Shown here piece by piece: positions 25,702-34,094 of a stretch of 64,000 nt of DNA. Numbering within the stretch: the stretch's first letter is position 1; each line of letters starts with the position of its first letter. A program made the translations under genes and the position numbers. Origin of the DNA: CAVSVP01 sp963731125 (lineage in GTDB: Bacteria; Pseudomonadota; Gammaproteobacteria; Competibacterales; Competibacteraceae); assembly GCA_963731125.1 (NCBI GenBank), contig CAVSVP010000002.1, positions 1-64,000 on the forward strand. The letters are read 5' to 3'. Below the pieces are notes generated by a model that did not search any database, was not told where the DNA came from, and saw only the letters and a list, made by a program, of their open reading frames with translations.

Positions 25702-26776
25702 CGGTTCTCTCCAAAGGTAATAGCAAAGTAAAAACAGTTTCCCCAGGGCGACTTTTGCACTCGATAAGACCACCATGCTGGTTGACCAAAATTTGGGCAA
25801 TGGAAAGGCCCAAACCAGTACCCTCAGCCCGACCGCTGATCATCGGATAGAAAATTTCTTCTAGAATTTCCTTGGAAATGCCGGGACCGTTGTCAATGAT
25901 TTCTAAACAAGCAATCAACTTATGACGCTTATGGCCGATGGTATACTGGCGCCGTATACGAGTCCGCAGTGTAATAAGCCCTTGGTTTTCTAGCGCCTGG
26001 ACGGCGTTGCGCAGAATATTTAAGGCTGCTTGAATCAACTGGTCCGCATCTCCTAGGAACGGCGGGATACTCGGGTCGTAGTCTCTTTCAATGCGTACTC
26101 CTGTGCCGATTTCAGCCAACACTAAGCTACGTACCCGCTCTAAGATTTCGTGGATATTAATCTCGCTACGGACTGGCAGGTTAACAGGGCCTAGCATGCG
26201 GTCTACTAAATTGCGGAGACGATCCGCCTCGCCAATAATGATGCGGGTGTATTCTTTTAGAGAATCATCTTTAAATTCCCGTTCCAGCAATTGGGCAGCT
26301 CCCCGTAAACCGCCCAGAGGATTCTTGATTTCATGCGCTAAGTTACGCACCAATGCTCGCGCCGTATTATGTTGCGCGATAAGTTGCTCTTCACGATTGA
26401 TGCGTAACTGTCTGTCTACCTGACGCAGTTCCAGCAACAGTTCTAGCGAAGTCTCCTGTTCCCATAAGGGGGATACTGTGCAGTCTGCGGTAATGGCGTT
26501 ATCTCCAGGTAAAAACATCTGCAATTCGCGCTCTGTGTAAGGATTGCCGGTCTCCAGACAATGGCGCATGCCCTCGATGAGCGTATCGGCGCCTAAGACC
26601 AGTGTTTGAAAAATGACTCCTCGAGCTTGACGAAAACTTAAAGCGAATAACATTTCCGCTGCTGGATTCATAAAGACCAAACGCAGTTCCTTATCCAATA
26701 CGAGAACGGCGATGGTTAGAACATCTAATACCCGACGGGAATAATCAGTTTTGATTTGGCAGTCTTCCGGAGACAT
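25670..26776 (-). CDS. glnL: Nitrogen regulation sensor histidine kinase NtrB
   Basis: The product has 368 residues. A PAS domain (about 15-120) is followed by the dimerisation and phospho-histidine helix with LAHEIKNPLGGLRGAAQLLE (His about 148). The ATP-binding lid follows with NILRNAVQALE, EIIDNGPGISKE and GTGLGLSIAQILV. No membrane segment is present, as expected for this soluble kinase. It phosphorylates or dephosphorylates NtrC according to PII and 2-oxoglutarate. A strong NtrC palindrome lies about 130 bp upstream, fitting autoregulation. Confidence 0.95.
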   Translation of the reverse strand: MSPEDCQIKTDYSRRVLDVLTIAVLVLDKELRLVFMNPAAEMLFALSFRQARGVIFQTLVLGADTLIEGMRHCLETGNPYTERELQMFLPGDNAITADCTVSPLWEQETSLELLLELRQVDRQLRINREEQLIAQHNTARALVRNLAHEIKNPLGGLRGAAQLLEREFKDDSLKEYTRIIIGEADRLRNLVDRMLGPVNLPVRSEINIHEILERVRSLVLAEIGTGVRIERDYDPSIPPFLGDADQLIQAALNILRNAVQALENQGLITLRTRIRRQYTIGHKRHKLIACLEIIDNGPGISKEILEEIFYPMISGRAEGTGLGLSIAQILVNQHGGLIECKSRPGETVFTLLLPLERTDGEEGTHLGN

Positions 26777-26905
26777 ATCATTTGCCCTAGCAAAAATTAA
26801 ACCAAGGTAATTTTTACCAACATTTATATTTCTATTGACTTGCCTGGTAGTAAGGAAAATATTTTTGCACTGTTAGTAGGCAGGTCGTAGTAAAGAGCAC
26901 TATTT

Positions 26906-26922
26906 TGCACTAAAATAGTGCA
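26906..26922. promoter_or_regulatory. NtrC-binding site upstream of glnL
   Basis: TGCACTAAAATAGTGCA is a perfect 17-bp palindrome of the NtrC form TGCAC-N7-GTGCA. It lies between the glnA terminator and the glnL start. In enterobacteria an NtrC site at this place represses the glnLG promoter; the same role is inferred here. Confidence 0.85.
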
Positions 26923-26991
26923 AAATTTCTTATACCTCAAATTCTACAAGAGGCATTCATGCAATAGGCCTCTTGCAAAAATGATCATGCC

Positions 26992-27016
26992 AAAAAAAAC
27001 GCCCCCAGAGGGGGCG
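26992..27016 (-). terminator. Rho-independent terminator of glnA
   Basis: On the minus strand a perfect GC stem (CGCCCCC / GGGGGCG, loop of three bases, 27000-27016) is followed directly by eight T residues (26999-26992). It starts 28 bp after the glnA stop. It should limit but not necessarily abolish read-through into glnL. Confidence 0.92.
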
Positions 27017-27044
27017 CGCTTACAAAGGCTGATAAAAAGAATTC

Positions 27045-28454
27045 TTACAAGCTGTAGTACAAATCAAATTCTACCGGATGCGTAGTCATCCGTAATCGGG
27101 TCACATCTTCCATTTTCAAGTCGATGTAGGCGTCAATTAAGTCGTCAGAAAAAACACCGCCGGCTTTAAGAAAATCCCGATCAGCGTCTAGGGCCGCCAA
27201 AGCTTCATCAAAAGAAAAACACACCTTTGGAATTTCCTTTTCCTCTTCTGGAGGAAGATCATAGAGATCTTTATCCATGGGTTCGCCGGGATGAATCTTA
27301 TTTTGAATACCGTCTAATCCCGCCATGAGCATGGCGGCAAAAGCTAGATAGGGATTGGCAGTGGAGTCGGGAAAACGAATCTCCAGACGGCGGCCTTTGG
27401 GACTGCTAACATAAGGAATGCGGATTGAAGCGGAACGGTTGCGGGCAGAATAAGCTAGCATCACCGGTGCTTCGAAACCAGGTACCAGTCGTTTATAACT
27501 GTTGGTGGAAGCATTGGTGAAGGCGTTTAATGCCTTGGCGTGCTTAATGATTCCTCCAATATAAAATAAAGCCGTCTCTGAAAGACCAGCGTAAAGGTCG
27601 CCGGCGAACGTATTGGCGCCATTCTTTGCGATGGATTGATGGACATGCATGCCATTGCCATTATCGCCCACCAGCGGCTTGGGCATAAAAGTCGCTGTCT
27701 TACCGTAACTCAACGCGACATTTTGAATGACATACTTAAGTTTTTGAGTCTCATCGGCCTTTTTTACTAGAGTATTAAATTTGACGCCAATTTCGGCTTG
27801 GCCGGCAGTCGCTACTTCATGGTGGTGCACCTCGACGGACACCCCCATACTCTCTAGCGCTAAGCACATGGCACTGCGAATATCGTGTAGGGAGTCTACT
27901 GGAGGTACTGGGAAGTACCCGCCCTTAATGTTGGGGCGGTGGCCTAAGTTACCCGTCTCATAGACCTGCTCCGTATTCCATTGCGCTTCCTTGGAGTCAA
28001 TTTTGTAAAAAGAACCTGATATGTCGGTTCCCCAGCGTACATCATCCAAAATAAAAAATTCATTTTCGGGGCCGAAAAAGGCTGTATCGCCAATGCCAGT
28101 GCTTTTTAGAAAAGCCTCGGCACGCTTGGCTACGGACCGCGGATCACGCTCATAGCCCTGCATCGTATTGGGTTCAATGACGTCGCAGGTAAGTATTAGT
28201 GTGGTTTCATCATAGAAAGGATCAATCACAGCCGATGCCGGATCCGGCATCAGGATCATGTCGGATTCCTGGATACCTTTCCAGCCAGAGATGGAAGAAC
28301 CGTCGAACATCTTCCCTTCTTCAAATATATCTTCGCCTACGGTGCTGGCTGTCACCGTAACATGCTGCTCTTTACCGCGGGTATCGGTGAAGCGGTAATC
28401 TACAAACTTAACATCCTTTTCTTCCATCATTTTCATTACTTCGGCAGGGGTCAT
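27045..28454 (-). CDS. glnA: Glutamine synthetase type I
   Basis: The product has 469 residues, the normal length of GSI-beta. It has the beta-grasp N-terminus (DVKFVDYRFTDTRGKEQH), the catalytic core with FFGPENEFFILDD, HHHEVATAGQAEIG and NGNGMHVHQSI, and NRSASIRIP. The adenylylation loop is MDKDLYDLPPEE (Tyr about 398). It makes glutamine from glutamate, ammonia and ATP. The tyrosine loop indicates control by GlnE. Its sigma-54 promoter and NtrC sites lie upstream at 28536-28660. Confidence 0.98.
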   Translation of the reverse strand: MTPAEVMKMMEEKDVKFVDYRFTDTRGKEQHVTVTASTVGEDIFEEGKMFDGSSISGWKGIQESDMILMPDPASAVIDPFYDETTLILTCDVIEPNTMQGYERDPRSVAKRAEAFLKSTGIGDTAFFGPENEFFILDDVRWGTDISGSFYKIDSKEAQWNTEQVYETGNLGHRPNIKGGYFPVPPVDSLHDIRSAMCLALESMGVSVEVHHHEVATAGQAEIGVKFNTLVKKADETQKLKYVIQNVALSYGKTATFMPKPLVGDNGNGMHVHQSIAKNGANTFAGDLYAGLSETALFYIGGIIKHAKALNAFTNASTNSYKRLVPGFEAPVMLAYSARNRSASIRIPYVSSPKGRRLEIRFPDSTANPYLAFAAMLMAGLDGIQNKIHPGEPMDKDLYDLPPEEEKEIPKVCFSFDEALAALDADRDFLKAGGVFSDDLIDAYIDLKMEDVTRLRMTTHPVEFDLYYSL

Positions 28455-28535
28455 CGTTATTGTTCCTCCAAGAGAAAATAATCACTGTACAATGGCCCAA
28501 AGCGCTTGGCCCAGAGAACTTTGGTTCGATCAGAA

Positions 28536-28552
28536 AGCATAAAATGTGCCAA
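28536..28552 (-). promoter_or_regulatory. Sigma-54 promoter of glnA
   Basis: On the minus strand TGGCACATTTTATGCT (28551-28536) fits TGGCAC-N5-TTGCW with the GG and GC dinucleotides at the required spacing; only one base of the -12 box differs. Transcription would start near 28526, about 70 bp before the glnA ATG. Confidence 0.85.
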
Positions 28553-28613
28553 CAAAAAATCACCTAGTAGGTACCGTTCTGATGAACGATTTCCATGCAG
28601 ATGGACGGTTGAT

Positions 28614-28660
28614 CGAACAATTATGGTGCATAAATAAAATAATTGCATAATTTTAGTGCA
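28614..28660. promoter_or_regulatory. NtrC enhancer sites of glnA
   Basis: TGCATAATTTTAGTGCA (28644-28660) is a near-perfect NtrC site. A half-conserved site ends in GGTGCA (28614-28630). The centres are 30 bp apart, three helical turns, at about -126 and -96 from the predicted sigma-54 start. This matches the paired enhancers of enterobacterial glnA. The stronger site lies directly against the stop codon of the CDF gene. Confidence 0.8.
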
Positions 28661-29809
28661 TCATATGAAACGAACTTGAACAGACCCGAGCACTTCAATA
28701 TCTGCACTGGATTGTCGCAGGCGTTGTGCCAGCAGACGAGCTTGTTCAACGGTACTGATAGTGCTTAACGGTAGAGCAAGCTCAACGTGTATCTTACCGC
28801 TGAGATAATGAAGGTTGATTTCCTCAATTACCGCCGGGTCTAATAGCGGGCGCCAGCGTTCCTGCAACTGGGTAATAATTTCTCGTCGTAGCGGTAGTCC
28901 CTCACACAACAAGCTAGATTCATCATCCTCTGAATCGATATGTACAGTAACATCGGCGATCTCATCTATGCCGCTTACCAAGCTGGTGCGCACAAATTCA
29001 CTAATTTGGTGCCCCTCGGAAACGCTGAGACGGGGGGCGACTTGCACGTGCACATCGACTAGCGCATTACCTCCCATTCGGCGAGTACGCAGCATGTGCA
29101 AATCCTTAACGCCATCCACCTGCGCGATGGATTCACGAATCTTCGCCACCTGCTCGGGTTCCAATCCCGTATCCACCAGTTCTCGGATCGCACCCCATCC
29201 CAAGTCCCAGCCTATTTTCGCAATCATCAATGCTACGCCTACCGAGGCAATAGCATCCAGGTAAGCAAACCCGAGCATGGTGCCCCCTATTCCGACCAGT
29301 ACCACCACCGATGACAAGGCATCGGTGCGGTGATGCCAGGCGTTGGCGCGCAGCAGAGGAGAACGGATATGCTTCGCCACCCGCATGGTGTACTGGTAAA
29401 GCGCTTCCTTAGACAAAACAGAGAGTAGCGCGATACCCAAGGCTAATGCACCGGGATTTAATAACGAATCAGGCGTTAGCAGGCGGCGGCCAGCATCCAC
29501 ACTAATTCCCATCGCGACCAGAAGCAGTAGCATGCCTAAGGCCACGGTATAGGCCGTCTCGATACGGGCATGCCCGTAAGGGTGATCTTCGTCAGCCCCT
29601 CGGGTTGCCTGTTTGGCGGCGTAGACTACCAGCGCATCACTGGCTAAATCCGATAGCGAATGTATACCGTCCGTTATTAAGGCTTGGGATTGGCCGATAA
29701 AGCCAAAAACAACCTTAACAATAGAGAGTACGAGATTGACCACAGCTCCCACCATAGTGGTGGTACGAATGTCCGCGTAGCGTTGTAAATTACCTATACT
29801 CTTGGTCAT
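28661..29809 (-). CDS. Cation diffusion facilitator (FieF-like metal exporter)
   Basis: The product has 382 residues from ATG 29809; an in-frame upstream TTG start at 29842 is less likely. Six membrane helices are visible. The metal-site motifs are DGIHSLSDLASDALV in helix 2, DHPYGHARIET in the loop and HHRTDALSSVVVLVG in helix 5. A cytoplasmic CDF C-domain follows (about 210-300), with an extra C-terminal segment of roughly 80 residues that makes it longer than the usual 300. It should export Zn2+, Fe2+ or similar ions by proton exchange. Metal specificity is not determined. Confidence 0.9.
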   Translation of the reverse strand: MTKSIGNLQRYADIRTTTMVGAVVNLVLSIVKVVFGFIGQSQALITDGIHSLSDLASDALVVYAAKQATRGADEDHPYGHARIETAYTVALGMLLLLVAMGISVDAGRRLLTPDSLLNPGALALGIALLSVLSKEALYQYTMRVAKHIRSPLLRANAWHHRTDALSSVVVLVGIGGTMLGFAYLDAIASVGVALMIAKIGWDLGWGAIRELVDTGLEPEQVAKIRESIAQVDGVKDLHMLRTRRMGGNALVDVHVQVAPRLSVSEGHQISEFVRTSLVSGIDEIADVTVHIDSEDDESSLLCEGLPLRREIITQLQERWRPLLDPAVIEEINLHYLSGKIHVELALPLSTISTVEQARLLAQRLRQSSADIEVLGSVQVRFI

Positions 29810-30049
29810 AAAGGAAGCTCTCTGAAATGACCCGATACACAAAGGATACGGACAAAGGGTTTGGGTTCCATATGAGATCAGTGGTCAGTGTGATTAGCAA
29901 GTGATCCAGTTAACAACGCTCTGGTACGCGCTGGATGGCCCGTTTACATTGCAATTGATTCTGCTAGCTTCTAAAGTTACTTCAAGGATTGGTTTTCCAA
30001 AATTTTCAAAACCATAGGAAATAACAACCACCATATAAAGAGGTCTTTC

Positions 30050-30751
30050 ATGAGCGCAATTGTATTAGCCGCTGTTGGCCTGGGTTGTCTTCTTCTCGGT
30101 TACCTGCTCTATTCTCGCTTTATCGCAGCAAAAATCTATTGCTTAGATCCGGCCTTTAAGACGCCTGCCCACGCACTCGAAGATGGCGTCGATTATGTAC
30201 CTACCAGCAAATATGTATTGTGGGGCCACCATTTTACGTCAGTGGCTGGGGCTGCACCTATCATCGGACCGGCGATCGCTGCTATCTGGGGTTGGCTACC
30301 CGGCTTTCTGTGGGTGATCCTGGGCACCATTTTCTTTGCCGGAGTTCACGATATGGGAGCCGTCTGGGCAAGCGTGCGTAACAGGGGACAATCGGTAGGG
30401 GCTTTTACGGGGGATCTGGTCGGCAAGCGGGCGCGCAATTTTCGTGGCCCTGGTGATCGGCCAACTGATTTACCGGCGGGGGGTGGGACTGCTATGGCCC
30501 TCTCTGGGAGGTCTAGTGGCACTCTACGTTTTTCTTTATCTGGGACCGTTTATTCCCGTTATTTTACCGGCGGAAGCCTTTGGACTAGAAGCGAATGCCC
30601 AATGGATTCTCATTATGTTTATTTACGCTGCAATTGCTTCGATGCTGCCGGTGTGGGTTCTGCTACAACCTCGGGATTATATTAACGGTCTGCAGTTGTT
30701 CGTTGGTCTAGGCATTCTTTACTTATCCTTAGTGCTTGCTAATCCTATGGT
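30050..30751 (+). pseudogene. cstA: CstA-type carbon starvation protein, 5' part, disrupted
   Basis: The first frame (from ATG 30050) is clean CstA: LEDGVDYVPTSKYVLWGHHF, GAAPIIGPAIAAIWGWLPGFLW, GVHDMGAVWASVRNRGQSVG and DLVGKRARN. Near 30437 the reading changes frame and continues VALVIGQLIYRRGVGLLWPS to LVLANPMV. Compared with CstA proteins I know, a stretch of the order of 70 residues after KRARN is absent, so this looks like an internal deletion that also shifted the frame. At 30752 an IS982-type element interrupts the gene. CstA proteins are multi-spanning membrane transporters of peptides or pyruvate. This copy cannot make a full protein. Confidence 0.88.
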
Positions 30752-31785
30752 ACGGCTCCTGTGAATTGAACATTAGCCGTTGACGGCGACCTGGAAGGTC
30801 TGCACGTCGATGCCAAAGAAGCGCCGCAAGTAGTACTTCAAAGTCTGGCTGGTGAGTTTAGCCGCGACTTGCGTAGCCAGCCCGTCGATAGTTTTACTTA
30901 ACAGCCGCTCTAAATGACGACCGGTATTTTGGAGCTCATTAAACCCCCCTTCGATGCGTTCCCGCACGCGGTTCAGCAGCCGCTCAAAGGCTTTGGGTTG
31001 TTGCTCAGTCTGGTTCGCGCGCTTCGGCGTCCAGAGGCGATTCCCCGAGAGCTCATTGAGTTCCTCTTGCCACGTTTCACTGAGAAAGCCTTTATCGGCA
31101 AAAATATCGCAACCCCAGAACGACTCTAGCACCGCTTCGGCAGCCACCCGCTCATCGGTGTTGGCAGCCACCACATCGTAGCGCACCACCACCCCATCAA
31201 GAGTCATGACCGAGACCAGCTTGTAGCCGAAATAATGCAGATTCCGGCTGGCACAATAGCCATAAGCGGCACTGCCAAGAAACTCACTGTGGCTCTTGTC
31301 ACGTTTATAGCCGACGATCGGCACCGGCTTGGTATCGAGCAACAACTGCCGCTCCCACTCCACCCCCATCTGCTTCAACCAATGCCAGCGCAACGGCTCC
31401 AGCACTTCACGCAGCGCCCGCGCCCGGCGATTGAACTGGCTGGCATCGAGCAACTTCGGAAACCACTCCAGGTAGTTGGCACGCAGATAGCCGAGAAACT
31501 GCGTCTCACCCGGAAACGGCAGAAACTCCATCGCCAACACCAGCGTCAGCACTTCGCTGTCGCTGAATACCGGCTTACAGCCCGGCTGACCGGCTCGAAA
31601 ATGCTTAGCTTCAGCCTGATACCAGTCATCCACCAGGACATACATCGTGATTAATAGCGTCTCAAAATCTATACTTTTCATCAGGGCCACCTTTATCATA
31701 GTAAGGAGATGAGCACTTCATACCTTCTACATATGGCCGAAGGCCGGCCCTTCAACTCGCGGTTAAGAGAATTCACAGTAGCCGT
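30752..31785 (-). mobile_element. IS982-family insertion sequence inside cstA
   Basis: The ends ACGGCTCCTGTGAATT (30752-30767) and the inverted 31770-31785 differ at one base. ATGGT is repeated directly outside (30747-30751 and 31786-31790), a 5-bp target duplication. Removing the element and one repeat rejoins cstA perfectly across the break (NPMV to VAPAYNN). The element is 1034 bp with one transposase gene. Confidence 0.88.
30773..31699 (-). CDS. IS982-type DDE transposase
   Basis: The product has 308 residues. It has a helical N-terminal part (FSDSEVLTLVLAMEFL, a frequent IS982 motif) and the DDE core: LLLDTKPVPIVGYKRDK (first Asp), DIFADKGFLSETW (second Asp) and RVRERIEGGFNELQN (Glu). 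The frame is unbroken. Family choice rests on these motifs, the size and the AC-starting inverted repeats. An IS5-type assignment is the alternative. Confidence 0.8.
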   Translation of the reverse strand: MIKVALMKSIDFETLLITMYVLVDDWYQAEAKHFRAGQPGCKPVFSDSEVLTLVLAMEFLPFPGETQFLGYLRANYLEWFPKLLDASQFNRRARALREVLEPLRWHWLKQMGVEWERQLLLDTKPVPIVGYKRDKSHSEFLGSAAYGYCASRNLHYFGYKLVSVMTLDGVVVRYDVVAANTDERVAAEAVLESFWGCDIFADKGFLSETWQEELNELSGNRLWTPKRANQTEQQPKAFERLLNRVRERIEGGFNELQNTGRHLERLLSKTIDGLATQVAAKLTSQTLKYYLRRFFGIDVQTFQVAVNG

Positions 31786-32642
31786 ATGGTGGTAGCGCCT
31801 GCCTATAATAACAATCTGCCGGCCGACACGCCCCCCTGATTCCGCTCTTGTTTGTGACAATCGCCTGCGGGGCGATCTCCGGGTTCCATTCGCTAGTGGC
31901 TTCGGGTAACACATCCAAACAGCTCAATAAGGAAACCGATGTGCGTCTAGTCGGCTACGGGGGTGCTTTAGGAGAGGGCATTTTAGCACTTGCTGCCATC
32001 ATTGCCGTTACGGCAGGTTTTGCGACTACAACAGAATGGAACGCGATTTACACTAACTTTGGCGGCGGCGGTCTTACCGCATTTGTCAATGGGGGGGCCA
32101 ACATTGTGAGCAATGGTTTAGGCTTTTCTCAGGATTTTGCGGCGACACTACTTGCCGTTATGGCCATTCTGTTTGCCGGCACCACAATGGATACCGGCGT
32201 GCGGCTGCAGCGATATATCATTCAAGAGTGGGGTAATATCTATAAAATTCCTGTGCTCACTAACAACTATGTGGCGACCTTGATAGCCGTAGGTGCTTGT
32301 ATCGCCTTGGCCTTCGGTGCCGGCGGTACATCCGGCAGCGGCGGTATGTTGATCTGGCCGCTGTTTGGTACCACGAATCAACTGCTGGCCGGCTTATCGC
32401 TATTAGTGATTAGCCTGTTGTTACTGAAAATAGGGCGCCCCGTGTGGTTTACCTTATTACCGATGGCGTTTCTGCTGGTGATGACCATCCTGGCGCTGCT
32501 CTATCAACTGTGGGGTTTTTTCAGCGACGGAAACTGGTTTTTGGTAGGTATGGATCTTTTAATTCTCATTGCCGCCATTTTCGTTGCCTTGGAGGCCACC
32601 GGAGCTTTTATGCGCGAACGCCAGAGGTTAGCACAAGCCTAA
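31786..32642 (+). pseudogene. cstA: CstA-type carbon starvation protein, 3' part
   Basis: This continues the cstA reading after the IS: VAPAYNNNLPADTPP, then LIPLLFVTIACGAISGFHSLVASGNTSKQL, GYGGALGEGILALAAIIAVTAG, GTTMDTGVRLQRYIIQEW and GTTNQLLAGLSLLVISLLLLK. At the C run 31831-31836 one base is missing: seven Cs would keep the frame, while six put a stop at TGA 31837. So apart from the IS there is an independent frameshift. Downstream of it the frame is intact to the stop. Confidence 0.88.
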
Positions 32643-32655
32643 GCGTGCTGACACT

Positions 32656-33066
32656 ATGAAACCGAGCGTTATTCTGGTGCGCGAATGGGAACAACAGTTG
32701 TCAGGCAGTGGCTGCTGTGGCCGGCTAGAAGGAGATTGGCTCGATGGGTCCGGCGCTCGGTTGTTTGCCGAGCGCCGGGAGATCATGGAGCGGATGGGAC
32801 CAGTCTATCGGGAGATCAAGCGCCATTACGGTACGACCGTAGAGGTGCTAGTCATTGATCCGCGTAATCAAATCTCTTTGATACCGAGGCTGCTGCGCGA
32901 TTTTTGGCGTTACCGGGTAGGATTTCGCGAGGCGCTGAAAACATTGACAGGTCTCAGCACAACCACAGTCATTGTGAACGGTCGCTTGTTTGCCAGACAG
33001 GCATGGCCGCAGCCAACTGCCTTACTGTCTCATTTGGAGCATTTAGTGAACCAGGTAAAACCTTAA
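32656..33066 (+). CDS. Small CC-motif protein, possible thioredoxin-fold (ArsD-like) partner of the ArsA-type ATPase
   Basis: The product has 136 residues; I do not recognise a named family. An N-terminal vicinal cysteine pair (SGSGCCGRLEG, about 16-26) is followed by a predicted alpha/beta region (VEVLVIDPRNQI). It ends with TTVIVNGRLFARQ and an amphipathic helix, a pattern like the second half of thioredoxin or glutaredoxin folds. ArsD, the metallochaperone for ArsA, also couples a Cys-Cys pair to such a fold, and here an ArsA-type ATPase follows two genes later. A thiol or metal carrier role is my inference. The gene is intact, 13 bp after cstA and 1 bp before the next gene. Confidence 0.65.
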   Translation: MKPSVILVREWEQQLSGSGCCGRLEGDWLDGSGARLFAERREIMERMGPVYREIKRHYGTTVEVLVIDPRNQISLIPRLLRDFWRYRVGFREALKTLTGLSTTTVIVNGRLFARQAWPQPTALLSHLEHLVNQVKP

Positions 33067-33067
33067 G

Positions 33068-33349
33068 ATGCGCCATTTTAATCACCACAGCATTCGGCGC
33101 CGGTTACAAAGGCTCCAGGCGCTCGCTTTGGAGTTCTACACAGCCCCTTACCGCGGTGCAATTGCCCGTGCCAAGCGAGACGAAGATGATCTTTTTATGC
33201 TTTTCGTGTTCTCCGAAATGATGGGGATTCCCAATCCGGCCGCATATTACACCTTAGAGTTACTGCCGGTTCTTCTGGAAGAGTTTCACGAATGGCATCA
33301 ACGGATGGGTATGGAGCATTCGCCGTTGGAACACTTCAAGTGCTGCTAA
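33068..33349 (+). CDS. Cory-CC-star-type small protein ending in Cys-Cys
   Basis: The product has 93 residues. It is basic and helical in the N-terminal half, with a conserved-looking core DEDDLFMLFVFSEMMGIPNPAAYYTLELLPVLLEEFHEWHQRMG and the exact C-terminus FKCC followed by the stop. I recall a family annotated as cory-CC-star with this Cys-Cys end and neighbourhood next to carbon-starvation and ArsA-like genes. Its function is unknown. A terminal vicinal thiol pair suggests metal or arsenite binding or relay to the ATPase. The gene is intact and packed 1 bp after its neighbour and 12 bp before arsA. Confidence 0.75.
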   Translation: MRHFNHHSIRRRLQRLQALALEFYTAPYRGAIARAKRDEDDLFMLFVFSEMMGIPNPAAYYTLELLPVLLEEFHEWHQRMGMEHSPLEHFKCC

Positions 33350-33361
33350 CAGAGTGATCTA

Positions 33362-34094
33362 ATGCCCCTAGGAGAATTGTTCAAGCGCCGCCTACTCTTT
33401 GTGGGCGGCAAAGGAGGCGTTGGCAAAACCACGACAGCGTCGGCATTGTCACTAATGGCGGCTGAACAGGGACTCCGCTGCTTAATAGTATCCGTCGATC
33501 CGGCGCATTCCCTGGGTGACATTTTTGATAAACCCGTGGGCGATGCTGAGGTAACGCTGGCTCCTTTTCTATGGGGGTTGGAAATTGACTCTGAGGCGCA
33601 GGCTGACCGCTATATTGCAACAGTTAAGGCCAATATGAGAAATCTGGTGCACCCTGCGCTCTATGGTGAGATCGAGCGGCAAATGGAGCTAGCGCGGCTG
33701 GCGCCTGGCGCACTGGAAGCGGCCTTACTGGAACGCATGGCGGAGATAATGGCGGAAAGTCTGGAACAGTACCAACTGGTGATATTCGATACCGCTCCAA
33801 CCGGTCATACGCTAAGACTGTTGTCTTTACCAGAGGTGATGGCAGCGTGGACCGATGGGCTGTTGCGCCGTCAAGAACGTTCTCGAAAATTAGGTAAAGT
33901 GCTGCAGCGATTGGGTGGAAAACGCAGCGCTGAAGGCGATGAATTGTCTTATATCGAGCAACCCGAAATGCCTCTGAAAGATGAGCGCAACGCCCGCATC
34001 CAAAAGCTTTTGCTGGCACGCAGGCGTAAATTTCACCGCGCTCTCGGCGGCTTTTACTGGACAGCGACACAACAGCTTTTATCCTGGTGCTTAA
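33362..34094 (+). pseudogene. ArsA-family anion/tail-anchor ATPase, 5' part, frameshifted and interrupted
   Basis: The frame starts MPLGELFKRRLLFVGGKGGVGKTTTASAL with the deviant Walker A, then SVDPAHSLGDIFD (switch I) and FDTAPTGHTLRLLSLPE (switch II), all typical of ArsA/Get3 ATPases. Near 34041-34044 (CTCT) two extra bases shift the frame: the native reading RRLLLDSDTTAFILVLN lies in another frame and runs straight into the IS701 junction at 34094. So the gene carries a 2-bp insertion as well as the IS. An N-terminal fragment of about 245 residues could still be made. Confidence 0.88.
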
